From assembly GCA_030035585.1 (NCBI GenBank), contig CM057469.1, positions 62,203,501-62,267,500 of the forward strand: a DNA stretch of 64,000 nt, read 5' to 3'. Below, piece after piece: positions 23,060 to 34,300 of this stretch (its first letter is position 1; every line of letters starts with the position of its first letter). The stretch is from Dugong dugon. Taxonomy: Eukaryota; Chordata; Mammalia; Sirenia; Dugongidae. Position numbers and translations under genes: made by a program. The notes below the pieces were generated by a model. It saw only the letters and a program-made list of their open reading frames with translations. It did not search any database and had not been told where the DNA came from.

Positions 23060-23233
23060 GAGTCACATGTAATCCTCCTTATATTGCAGATGGTTTCTAC
23101 ACACCTCAAAGGATTATACACAGAAGTGAAGATAAAATCAGCTACAGGTGAAAAGATGGGTTTTATCCTGCAACCAGGGGAAATATGGCACTATGTACCA
23201 GCAGTGGCTGGTCACCTACACCAAGATGTAGCT
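23060..23233 (+). pseudogene. CFH CCP5 exon disabled by a stop at Cys2
   Basis: A 174-base exon with preserved acceptor (ttttaag, 23059) and donor (gtaaat, 23234), phase 1 at both ends. It reads VTCNPPYIADG, then after the break [22 protein letters not shown], closely resembling factor H CCP5. The codon for the second conserved cysteine is TGA (23149-23151), in frame, so the module is truncated and a disulfide partner is lost. Everything else, including Cys1, Cys3, Trp and Cys4, is kept. Splice sites and length are intact, so decay looks recent or the exon may be spliced around. It lies 8 kb upstream of the signal-peptide exon. Confidence 0.87.
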
Positions 23234-23551
23234 GTAAATTCCGTTCATGTCTTGATCTAGTTTTTAAAATTCGAAATGGCTTTCTCCTAAAAACAAAAAA
23301 CCACAGACACAATAAAAGCAAATAGTTTTCTTATTGTGTATGTAAATTAGAACTTTTTTAGGATTCTTTGCTTTTCAAAGTAGACATTTCTAAGTAATAA
23401 AAAACTTAATGTTTGTATGTTAAATACTCTTAATTGTTTAGCTGCTCAAAATTATGTGTGTGTGTGTATAGGAATATATATTTCTCTAAATAATATAATT
23501 CTCCTAATATCTGAATTAAAGCATTGAGGAATAATAGTACCACCTGTTACT
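23234..23551. other. Intron-like sequence with a short (TG)n tract
   Basis: AT-rich, with a tgtgtgtg run near 23455-23466. No other feature. Confidence 0.35.
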
Positions 23552-23935
23552 GCTGTTATTAGGTGCTGTCAAGGTCGTACATAGCAATCCTATGTAAAAC
23601 AGAACCAAACACTTCCCGGCCCTGCACCATCCTCACAATCATTGTTATTCTTGAGCCCATTGTTGCAGCCACTGTGTCAGTCCATCTCATTGAGGGTCTT
23701 TCTCTTTTTCAGTGACCTTCTACTTTGCCAAGCATGATGTCCTTCTCCAGGGATTGAACTCTCCTGATAACATGTCTAGCTTATATGAGACGTAGTCTCG
23801 CCATCCTTGCTACTAAGGAGCATTCTGGCTGTACTTCTTCCAAGACAAATTTACTCATTCTTTTGGCAGTCTATGGTATATTCAACATTCTCGCCAATAC
23901 CGTCATTCAAAGGCATCGATCCTTTAGGTTTTCCT
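23552..23935 (-). mobile_element. RTE-type LINE, 3' fragment
   Basis: Carries the same 3' segment as 9703-10068: 'gagcccattgttgcagccac', 'ccaagcatgatgtccttctc', 'aaggagcattctggctgtac'. The coding frame is broken. Confidence 0.85.
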
Positions 23936-24299
23936 GTTTTTGAGTTTTTTATATAAGTGAAATTATACTTATTTACATTATTGTTTGACATTTTTAACTG
24001 AACAGAATATGTAGACGACCCTTCCAAGCTTTTGTATGTAGCAATAGTTCATTCGTTTTATTACAGAGGAGCATTTCATTGTATGGCTATAGAAGAATTT
24101 ATTCACTCATTTCCCTGATTTTCAATATTTGGCTATTATAAAAAAAGAATCTAAGAACATAACTAATTTGTCTTAAAAATTTACTAAGAGTGAATCAGTT
24201 GCCAACACATTTGCCAAAGTGATTGTATTGTACCATTTAATCTTCCTCCTGTAATATATGAAAGTTCAACTTAATCCCATCCTCACCAAAAGTTGGAAA
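23936..24299 (-). mobile_element. Older L1, left part (split by younger L1)
   Basis: AT-rich sequence with L1 3'-end features ('catttcattgtatggctata', 'aatttattcactcatttccc'). It is cut at 24299 by the L1 at 24300 and continues at 28745. Confidence 0.55.
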
Positions 24300-25967
24300 C
24301 ACCAGAGACTTCCAGCAATGTGGCGCTCTAGGCAGAAGCACCACGCTGTCCCTCCACAGCAAAGATCCAAAAAACTAAGCCAAACAGTTAAAGCAGCAAT
24401 CCTGAAATCCTAAAAATCAAATGAAGAGATAAAGAACTCAGCCAAGCACCAAATGGAATAAGAAGCTGACAGAGGAGGAGACATACATGCAGAGGTCCCG
24501 TATCAGCTAATGCAGCACGGATCTGTCATCTTGGAATCCTATCAGAGACCAGCAAATAGGGGGTATGAGAAAGCAGCTTCACGGAGCTTCCAGCAGGAGA
24601 CAGACCAACTGGTAAACAGCCAGATACACTTTCCCACCCCCCACCCTTCTTCACCCCCACTCGGCCGCCTCTGCTTCCCACAGCCACAGTCTCTTCGCCA
24701 AGAAGCACCGGCTGCTTGGATTCCACCCGCCTGCACTGGTCGGCTCCTGAGCGCCATTTGTTGGCTGCTGGGGTTGCTTTTTTCCGCTTCTTTTGATTTC
24801 TTCCTTACCTCTCACTACCTCCCCCTCCTTTTGTTCAAATACCTGGCTCCGTGCGCCATCTTTGCATCTTCCTGAGGGGCTGTGGAGCTCCATTCAAGTC
24901 TGGAACTGCTTCCTGGTCCATGCTGCTACACTAGTGGGATCCTGGGGTTTTTTTTGGTTTGTTTGTTTTGAATTGTTTGTTTTCTTTTTCTTTTCTCTAG
25001 TTGGGAGCCCGTTCTGGCTGGGAAGTGGTGTGTGGCTTGGAACCTACCCCCTCAGCTTGTGCAGATGTGCAGATGGATCCCTGAGGGTATTTCTTTTTTC
25101 TTGGGGTTTTTTTTTTTTTTCTGTTTTTTGGGGGGGGGGGGGTTCTTGTTCTTTTTTTAAATTTGTTTTGTTTTATTTTCCCTCTTTTTTCCTTTTTGTC
25201 TTTCTTCATTATTCAGTTTCTCATCTCTCTATACCTTCCTTCTCTTCTTGTCCCCTGGATACCTGGTGCTGAATACCTCTACGCCTCCTAGCCAGGCTGT
25301 ACTTCAACACCTGGGAACAACTTCCCCAGACCTCATACCTGCACTGGTGGGATCCCTGGGAGCTTTTCTGTTTTTTTCTTCCTAAATTTTATTTGTTCAT
25401 ACTTTTCTTCTATTTTTTTCTTCTTCTTCCCCTTTTTGTTTTTCTCCATTTCATAGTCTCTTATCTCTCCACTCCGACGGCAAGCTCCCCTAGCAGTCTT
25501 TTTTGTTTGTATGTTTTTGGCTCCTGTTCCTCTCTCCTCTCTCCCATACCCACCTTAGCTCCGCACATCACAATCTCCCCCCTCCATTCTGCCTTCCTGC
25601 ACTGTGTGCTTAACATAACAGCACCAAGCAGCACAAGCACAGCCTACTGGAACTGCCTTGCACTGATTACTGGTGGCTGTAGTAACTGCCACAAACAACC
25701 CATCCCAGCAATTCCTCTTCAGCCAGACCTGCCCTGCTGCCCCATATCTGAGCGACTGACCCTGCTTACTGGTGAAGGAGGGGAAAAGTATCATGCCCAG
25801 ACGAGCAAACAGCAAAGAACACACAGCCTGCCTGCTCAGACATAGCCAAAAAAAAAAGGGGGGGGGGGGCGAAACAAACAAGTCTGCAATCAATAAACGA
25901 GAAAAATAACTATTGAATGCCCCCAAGGCAGCAGACAATATCAAAACATTTATGAAAACAGGACAGG

Positions 25968-26979
25968 ATGGTTCCAGTAGGCGTCCAAAATAAAACACCA
26001 GATGACTTTCCATTAGAAGAAAAGGCACTAGAACTACCTGATAGGGAATTCAAATCTCTAATACTCAGAATTATCAAAGAGTTGAAGCAAAAAGCAGACA
26101 AAAATGAGGAAAAAATAGACAAACTCATGGAAAAGGCAGACAAAAAAATGGAAAATACAGACAAAAAAATGGAAGAATTCAGGAAAATAATGCAGGAACA
26201 AAATACAAAAATAAATGCACAACTAGAAATTATACAAAAACAACAATTAGAAATCCAAAAGATAAACAACAAGATTTCAGAAATGGACAGTGTCATAGAA
26301 GGGCTGAGGAGCAGATTTGAAATGGTAGAAGACAGGATCAGCGGAATTGAAGACAAACATTTGGATACAACTCTGTTTCAGGAAAACTCAGAAAAAAGAA
26401 CAAAGAAAAATGAAGACACCCTGAGAATTATGTGGGATACAATCAAAAGCAAAAACCTGAGAGTGATCAGAGTTCCAGAACGGGGAGAAAACAGAAGACA
26501 CAGAGAGGATCATTGAAGAATTGCTGACAGAAAACTTCCCTAATATCATGAAAAATGAAAAGCTGACCATCCAAGAAGTTCAACTAACCCCATATAGGAT
26601 AGACCTCAAAAGAAAATCACCAAGGCATATCATAATCACACTTGCTAAAACCAAAGAAAAACAAAGAATCCTGAGAGCAGCTCGAGAAAAACAAAAAGTC
26701 ACATACAGAGGAGAAACAATAAGACTAGACTTGGATTATTCAGCAGAAACCATGCAGGCAAGAAGGCAATGGGATGACATATATAAAACATTGAAAGAAA
26801 AAAATTGCCAGCCAAGAATAATATATCCTGCAAAACTCTTGTTCAAATATGATGGTGAAATTAGGTCATTTCCAGATAAACAGAAATTAAGGGACTATAT
26901 AAAAACCAAACCAAACTTAGAAGACTTATTAAAGGAAGTCCTTCGATATGAGAACAAACAATATCAGACCACAGGCTGA
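25968..26979 (+). pseudogene. L1 ORF1 relic, better preserved copy
   Basis: Two overlapping-frame blocks cover an L1 ORF1 protein. At 25968-26516 is the coiled coil (LEIIQKQQLEIQKINNKI). At 26521-26979 are the RNA-recognition and C-terminal domains (TLAKTKEKQRILRAAREK, MQARRQWDDIYK). One frameshift just before 26517 separates them. The C-terminal half is otherwise open. Confidence 0.85.
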
Positions 26980-28214
26980 ATATAAGACACAGGATTGTAC
27001 TAGCCAGATACCAACCTAGGTAATGAACTCTTAAGGACTATGCAAAACCAAAAGAATTACAGAGGGGAACCAGAGAGGTTAATCTGTAAATGACAACAGC
27101 ATCAGAATGATAAAAGAGGGAATAAACAGTATAGATATAGAATCTTCTAACAGAGAGGAAGTCAAGCAATACCAAGTAATAATAGACTGGTTCAAATCTA
27201 GGAAAATAAGGGTAAATTTCACGGTAACCACAAAGAAAGTTAACAAACCTACTCATGAAAATAAAGAAGAAAAACATAAATCTCATTAAAAATAAAACTT
27301 ACAAAAATAAAAGAAATGAAAAAAAAATCCACAAACAAAAGGAACTCAGCACGGGAGAGTAAGAGGAACAAAACTGGAGGACATTAAGCTGAGTGAAATA
27401 AGTCAATCACAAAAGGACAAATATTGTATGAGACCTCTACTGTAAAAACTCATGTAAAAGTTTACACACAAAAAGTAACAATCTGTTGGTTATGAGGGAT
27501 GTGAGGAGTGGCGGCGGGGGGGGGGGGACTAAATAGATAAGTGGTAACTTTGGTGAAGAATAGGACAGTACACATTACTGGGGAAGCCAGCACAACTTGT
27601 ACAAGGAAAGGCCATGGAAGCTCCATAAAAACTTTCAAACTCCCTGAGGGACTAAATTGCTGGGCGGAGGGCTGTGGGGACCATGGTTTTGGGAACATCT
27701 AGCTCAATGGTGTAACACAGTTTATAAAGACAATGTTCTACATTCTACCTTGGTGAGTAGCATCTGGGGTCTAAAAATCCTGTGAGCAGCCATCTAAGAT
27801 ACTCCCCTGGTCTCACCCCTTTGGGAGCAAGGGATAATGAAGAAAACAAGATACGAGGAAAAGATTAATCCAGAGGACTAATGGACCACAGCTACCACGG
27901 CCTCCACCAAACTGAGTCTAGTACAGCTAGATGGTGCCCGGCTACCACCACTGACTACTCTGACCAGGATCACAATAGAGGGTCCTGGACAGAGCTGGAA
28001 AAGGATGTAGAACAGAATTCTAACTCATAAAAAAAGACCAGATTTACTGGCCTGACAGACTGGAGAAACTCCGATAGTATGGCCCCCTGACATCTTTTAG
28101 CTCAGTGGTGAAGTCACTTCTGAGGTTCCCTGTTCAGCCAGGGATTGGACAACCCTATAAAATAAAACGGGCCTAATGAGTCCAGGGACAAGGACTAGAA
28201 GGCAGGAGGGGCCA

Positions 28215-28733
28215 GGAAAGCTGGTGATAGGGAACCCCAGGTTGAGAAGGGACAGTGTTAACATGTCATGGGGTTATTAACCATTGTCATAGGGCAATAT
28301 GTGTACTAACTGTTTAATGAGAAACTATTCTGCAAATCTTAATCTAAGGTACCAAAAAAAAAAAAAGAATTATCTATGTGAGATCAAACTGACAACAGCA
28401 ACTCAAAAGGTTTGATGGGAAGCCTCGAGGACAATGAGTTGAAGATAGTGGTGATGGAATAATTTGGGAAAGGATAGTGAGAGTAGCAGCACAACTCAGA
28501 GAATGTAATTGATGTCACTGAATCGTACATTTAGAAACTTTCAAAATGGTGTAACTCTGGCTATATATATTTACTCCAAAAAAAAGGTCCTCCAAGGTCG
28601 AGAAGGGAGAGTGTTGATATGTTGTGGGGTTGTTAATCAATGTCATAAAACAATACGTGTACTGACTGTTTAATGAGAAACTATTTGTTCTGTAAACCTT
28701 CATCTAAAGTACAATAAAAAAATTTAAAAAAAA
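28215..28733 (+). repeat. Duplicated L1 3'-terminal segment
   Basis: The string around 'gagaagggacagtgttaaca' to 'tgtttaatgagaaact', ending in A-runs, occurs at 28215-28368 and again at 28580-28733, separated by about 210 bases of 3'-UTR-like DNA. Confidence 0.7.
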
Positions 28734-28744
28734 AAAGTTGGAAA

Positions 28745-29400
28745 TGCCAGACTTTTAAACATTAGCCATTCTGTGTGTAGTATATTTAATTGAATTTCTA
28801 TGTTGTGTTTCACTGATGAGTAATGATACTTAACACATTTGTGAATCTATGAGGTGATTGCTTGATTGCTGTAATATTTTAAGTGTTTATATATGATACA
28901 TATGGGTCTTTTGTCTGATATATTACACATATCTCCTCCCAATCTAAGACTTTTTTTATTTTTTGTTTTATGATTATGTGTTTTGATGGACATGATTTAA
29001 AATTATTACTGATGTCTAATATATCATTTTTTAAAATAATTCATTCTGTTTGGTTTCTTAAGAGAAAATATTAGTCTACAACCACCAACAGGGCATATTC
29101 CACTATGCTTTTATCTGAAGTTTTACCTTTTTAACTTCACATTTAGGACTATGATCCAACTTAAATCAATTTATTTGGTGTAAGAAAGAGGCCAAGTTTC
29201 AGTTTTGTTTACCATCCAAAATCCCAGTTGTTGCTCCAGCATTTCTGGGAAAAACTTATTTTTTTCCACATCAAATTGCATTAGTTTATAAAAATAATGA
29301 TTTACATGTGTGGGTCTATTTCTGGACTCTTCCGTTCCATTGATCACTACCACACAGTGTTAAACAAGTCTAACAAGTTTTTAATTCTACACCAGATATT
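28745..29400 (-). mobile_element. Older L1, right part
   Basis: Continues the L1 split at 24299, with typical L1 minus-strand strings such as 'ccatccaaaatcccagttgt', 'tgtgggtctatttctggac' and 'tccgttccattgatcac'. Confidence 0.6.
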
Positions 29401-30391
29401 GTGAATAGTACATTGTAGAAATTACACATTCTTGCATCTTCCTCTGAAAAATACTGACTCTCTTCTCATAGCTTTATTCCTAGTGGCTCACTATTATCCT
29501 GTGAAGTCTTGATTTTAAGTTTTGCTTGGATGGGTCTATTTCAGATTTGTCTTAGTCCAAGTGCATTGTCTTTAGTCAACTACTGAGACATGGTACTCCT
29601 AAGACATATCCCATTCTGGGTTTCAAAAAAAGTCATGAGAAATTCAGTAAGCTCCTCTGGCCCTGAACTCCAAACTCTTTCTCCCCTACACTGGGAATAG
29701 TTGAATATTTTAAGGTTTTCAGCTCTTCTACAGTCTCTTTGTACTGAACTGCTTGGGGTTCACAATGCCCCTTGCAGAGTCAGTAAATAATTTCAGGAGC
29801 GGTTGTGTGCAGATTTTGGAGGATTTCCCTGGTGGGGCTTCCTTTTCTCCTGTATTTCTCTCCTCAGTTGACACGTATTTTTCTAGCCAGACTCAGCCCT
29901 CTAAGTTAACACAAAACAAGACTACTCATTTCTGCTTCAGCTCTATCATCCATGTACCATGAGGACTGTGTGTGCCCTCAGTTGAGAAGATGGAAAATAT
30001 GATCTCATAGGTTGATTTTATTCTTTCAAAGGTTGGATGCTTTCCAATTTCTTCTTGCTTTTGGTCATTCAAGTAGCTGGATTTTTTTATTTCATGTTGA
30101 GTGTATAATTATTATTTGTAAAAAGTTTAGTCAGATTATAAGCTATTCTGGATGTCTTGATTATACATAATTTTAAATATTTTTCAATACTTAGAAATTA
30201 TTGTAGTTAAATAAACATGCATATAAATAATTTTTAAAATATAACTCTAGGGCTTTGGTCACTGATTTGCTTTCTTCATCTTCATAGTAATACTATGCTT
30301 TCAGTAGTAATATCTGAAAACAATTTTTATAGTAAAGGATATTTTAAACAAGATAAATATATTTGGAAAGATATATATGTATATGTAAGTT

Positions 30392-30432
<41 letters not shown>

Positions 30433-31159
30433 ATAAAGACTAAAAGCAATAAGTCAGTGAGAGGACGGTCCAGTTAAAGGAAAGTGAGGCTTCACTAGAA
30501 GGGAAATCATTGTATGTGTTCAGAATATATTGTGCCATATAAAAAAGGTGCCTCAGGCACTTTAGTTAAAGATTGTTTTAATATTAAGAATGTGCTAGAA
30601 CACTTGCATTAGCCAGTGTGATCAACTGTGAGTTTAAAAAAAAAAAAATCAGACAGGAACTTCTTTTTTCTAGTCACATAATAATGATTTATTTCCCCAG
30701 GATTCTGTATCCTCAGTTACACAAATGATATGATTTAAAAAAAAAAAAAAAAATCAGTTTGCTTCCATAACCCCATGAAAATTCAGATGGATGACTAGGG
30801 TCTAAATACCCTGGTTGATTCTCAGAGACCCCTAAGTAATGCAGTTGAGTGAAAGGAAGTATAGGACAGAAGAAAGTTCTAGTGACATGGCTTGGATTGT
30901 GAGAGCTATTTACATATTATTCAACTGACTGATGAATATGTTGACCTATTTTCAAGAAATGTTTTATTTAAATAAGTTAGAGTTATGGAGCCAATTCATT
31001 CCGGAAAGTTGTATACATGCATAACAGATGATGAATTAGAGAAATAATTGTGAAACAACTGTTAGGAATTATCTAGAGAGTTTGCAAAATTGAACTTTGA
31101 TATTTACTTAGTGACATCAATTTACTTAGCTAAAGTGTAGTGCACTTAAATTTAGAGTC
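29401..31159. other. Unassigned sequence upstream of the signal-peptide exon
   Basis: No exon recognised. Contains an (AT)n microsatellite and two A-runs (30637-30648, 30739-30753). Confidence 0.35.
30394..30428. repeat. (AT)n microsatellite
   Basis: Uninterrupted ta/at alternation of about 35 bases. Confidence 0.95.
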
Positions 31160-31248
31160 ACACTTGGTAACTGTTAATGAAGCTGATTTCAAACCCAAAA
31201 CAACACAACTGGAATATGGGTATTTATATATCATTGGGAACATCTAAC
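31160..31248 (+). promoter_or_regulatory. Candidate proximal promoter / 5' UTR of the CFHR-like gene
   Basis: The 90 bases before the ATG contain GTTAAT (31173-31178), half of the HNF1 palindrome used by liver-expressed genes, and a TATA-like tatttatata (31221-31230). The TATA-like box is only about 20 bases from the ATG, so it would imply an almost absent 5' UTR and may be coincidental. Confidence 0.25.
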
Positions 31249-31306
31249 ATGCTGTTTCTAATCAATATTCTTGTCACCTTGTGGGTGTCCTGTGCTGAGG
31301 GACAAG
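31249..31306 (+). CDS. CFHR: Signal-peptide exon, CFHR3/4 type
   Basis: ATG at 31249 opens 19 codons ([19 protein letters not shown]) plus one base, then the donor gtaagt at 31307. The peptide has a short N-region, a hydrophobic core of about 11 residues and small residues before the cleavage region (SCAEG). It closely resembles the leader of human CFHR3 and CFHR4 and differs from the leaders of CFH and of CFHR1/2/5. The phase-1 end joins in frame to the CCP6 exon at 33825, giving GQVKPC as in CFHR3. No other in-frame upstream ATG competes. Confidence 0.88.
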
Positions 31307-34300
31307 GTAAGTTAAAAACAGAGCTTAACATTTAGCTTCCCTCTTAAATGAAGCTTTGTGTCATATCTACTTCCATGTATCTATAGTTTTGAATGAATCA
31401 ACTGGTAGGAATAATCTGTATTCTGATACCATAATGAAATACACATTTGGGGGAAACTATCTCAGAATAACATAAGGAAAATAAAATGAATCATATTTCT
31501 GTTTTCCGAGTTCCAAAATGTGAAAAGTCATTTAACACTGATTATTGAGAAGTGTGAATATGCTCATAAAGCCTTAACTAAAAAACACGTCACAAGAGAT
31601 GCCAGATTCACATTGGAAAATGTTTTGGGAATTTTTTATCCGTGATACAAGGACATTTTTAAGAGTAATAGATTTTTGATGATTTTTTCTTAAGATGGTT
31701 TTACAGATTCATCTGTCAAAACCTCTCAACTTGTGCATTTTAAATATTATATTGCATAGCAATTATACCTTAATAAAGCTGTTAAAAACCATGAACATTA
31801 TCCTCTCATTTAGCAAAACTTAAAATATATTCTTAATTTCTAGTGTAATGCCAATATATTTTATTTTTCTGAGTTCATTGGCAATTTTTGCATATATAAA
31901 CAAATGCATAATTTGAAACCATCAACTCTATGACTTAAGTAACTGATTTTTCCTCCTTCATTATCATAATATAGTAATTAATATTTTCTATGTTAATTAA
32001 CATAAATATTAAGTGCTCCACTACTAAACAACATGTCATTGATTCAAACCCACCAGCCACTCGGTTGGAAAAAAGACCTGGCGATATGCTCCTGTAAAGA
32101 CCACAGCCTAGACAACCCTATGGGACTGTTCTACACGGTCTTATAGGGCCGCTATGAGTCAGAATTGACTCAATGGCACACAACATTAATTCTATATTTG
32201 AAAACAATTCTTTCCCATTGAAGAATAATATCTTAAACATAACAAATATAACTGGTAGAATCTTTATCTTTTTTGTTTATTAATTTTAATAGTTTTTTTC
32301 TGAGAGGTTTTTATTTGGTAGAACATTTAAGATTTTTTACTTACGCTATCAAGTTTTACTCCTTCTTTACAATCTTTATGAATTCTTTATTATGATACTA
32401 TTACAATTAATGTCATTTTCTCTTAAAATTCAATACTCATATTTCCAAGTTATATAAATGAAACCTCCAATGATACTCAAACCATAAAAACCAGTTGCCA
32501 TGGAGTCAGTGCTGACTCATGGTGATCCCGTGTGTGTCAGAGTACAACCGTACTTCATAGGGTTTGCAATGGCTGAACTTTTGTAGGTAAAACACCAGAA
32601 CTTTCTTCTGTGGTGTGTCTGGGTAGACACAATCTGCCCACGTTTTGGTTACCAGCTGAGCCTGTTAACCATTTGAACCAACATTGAGTTTTAGGATACC
32701 TCACTGAACATGATTTATCAACAGAATATGATTAAATGAGCTTTATTCTTTAATTTCCAGAGATAACTAATTTTAATAATTTTTTGATGGTGGATTTGAT
32801 AATGTTATTTAAGTCTATTTGTGCAAGTTCCTTCACTAACAATAAAAATGCATGCATTCAAAGTTTTTATCCTTATAACACATCTGTAGAAACTATTTTA
32901 GAAAACTCTGTAACCAACAAAAAAGAAACCAGGTCAGTGAACTCAAGATAGAAAGATGATTAAGAAGAGCTGAGCATTGTGTGTGCATGTTCTTAAACAT
33001 CTTAAAAAACATTACATAAGTTTTATGAAATAGGAGAATCATATTTCCTGGAAGAAATTAATTCTAGTCTGGTTTTAAAAGTACTAACTTACCTTTAGAA
33101 CATCCTGTAAAAATGGCAAAATATGGCAAAAAATGGCAAAAATCATATAAGTCAGATTACTCCAAATGTAAGAATAACTCAATAAAATACAACTGAATTG
33201 TGCCTCAATTAAAAATAGATAATTTATAGGACATTAAAGAAACACCCCGTTCTTGAATTAAAATTAGAAATAAACAATCAAAACTTTATCGTGTTCTTAA
33301 CTATTTGGATATGAAGAAATACTCCTAGTCTAATTATTCTCATTAAATAAAGGAAAACTATATCCCTTCCATATGAGCAGATTTGGGAAGAGAAGGCAAG
33401 GCTCTGATTTCTGATGGGGATGGTAGAAAAAAAGGAGAGAAGACAGATAAGTCAAGAGGTAAAATTAGCAAGAAAGAATAGTCTTCAACTAGGATGCTTA
33501 TTTAATCAACCAAGGTTAGGGAGATGTGTACTCAAGACTACATTAAATGAGTCTGTGAGATTTTCTTCTTGGAGAGTGTGCATATAAATTTATACATTAT
33601 ATAATAGAAAATGTAATTTCATCCTTATTAGCAAAAACTTTCTCCAGGAGTACTTCAGTGATCTGACTTCTATAGCTCGTCTTGTTCTAGAATCCCTAAT
33701 GTAATGAATGAGTGTAATTATGGTAATAAGAGAATATACTTTATCAATGAAAAATTTAAATCTAATTTGATAGTTTATTAAAATAAAATGTTATTTATAC
33801 TGTTCTGTATTTTTTTATTCCAAGTGAAGCCTTGTGATTTTCCAGAAATAAAAAATGGATATCTACATCAAGAAGATTATTATAGATCAAACTTTCCAGT
33901 AGACATAGGAAAATATTACTACTACTACTGTAATAGGGGTTTTGTGACTCCTTTACAACAGTCTGGGGGTTACATAAAATGCACAAGAGAAGGCTGGTCA
34001 CCAGATGCCCCATGCCTCAGTAAGTCAACCTCTTTAAAATTATATACGTATCAATCTTTCAGTGAGGGGCAAGAGGAGAGCACAGTAGTGGTTATGATTG
34101 CTTCTTGTAGGAATAAAACAGGGCGTTAGGAAGAGTGGTGCTTGCAGAAAGAGACCAGAATAGGTCTGTTCTTTTTAAGTAGCTATTCGTGCAAATCCAA
34201 TGAGAAATAAAGACAGGCACTTTATAAAAATGTTTCTAAGCTACGCTTGTACATATTTTAACTATAAAAACTTAAGATAAATAGGGTTGAATACTGATTT

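Larger units (their letters stand above)
24300..28733 (+). mobile_element. L1 with ORF2 deleted, nested in an older L1
   Basis: Starts with the same 5' end as the L1 at 13611 ('agcaccacgctgtccctcc') and ends in poly-A. It is flanked by an 11-base duplication, aaagttggaaa (24289-24299 and 28734-28744). The 5' UTR and ORF1 are followed at about 27371 by 3'-UTR-type sequence (gctgagtgaaataagtcaat), so all of ORF2 is absent. The last part of the 3' UTR is present twice (28215-28368 and 28580-28733). Confidence 0.85.

Noticed and set aside
33788..33824. ATG opening [12 protein letters not shown] directly before the CCP6 module, resembling a signal peptide
   Set aside because: The hydrophobic residues come from the T-rich acceptor tract. 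The real leader exon at 31249 matches CFHR3/4 and is in phase.
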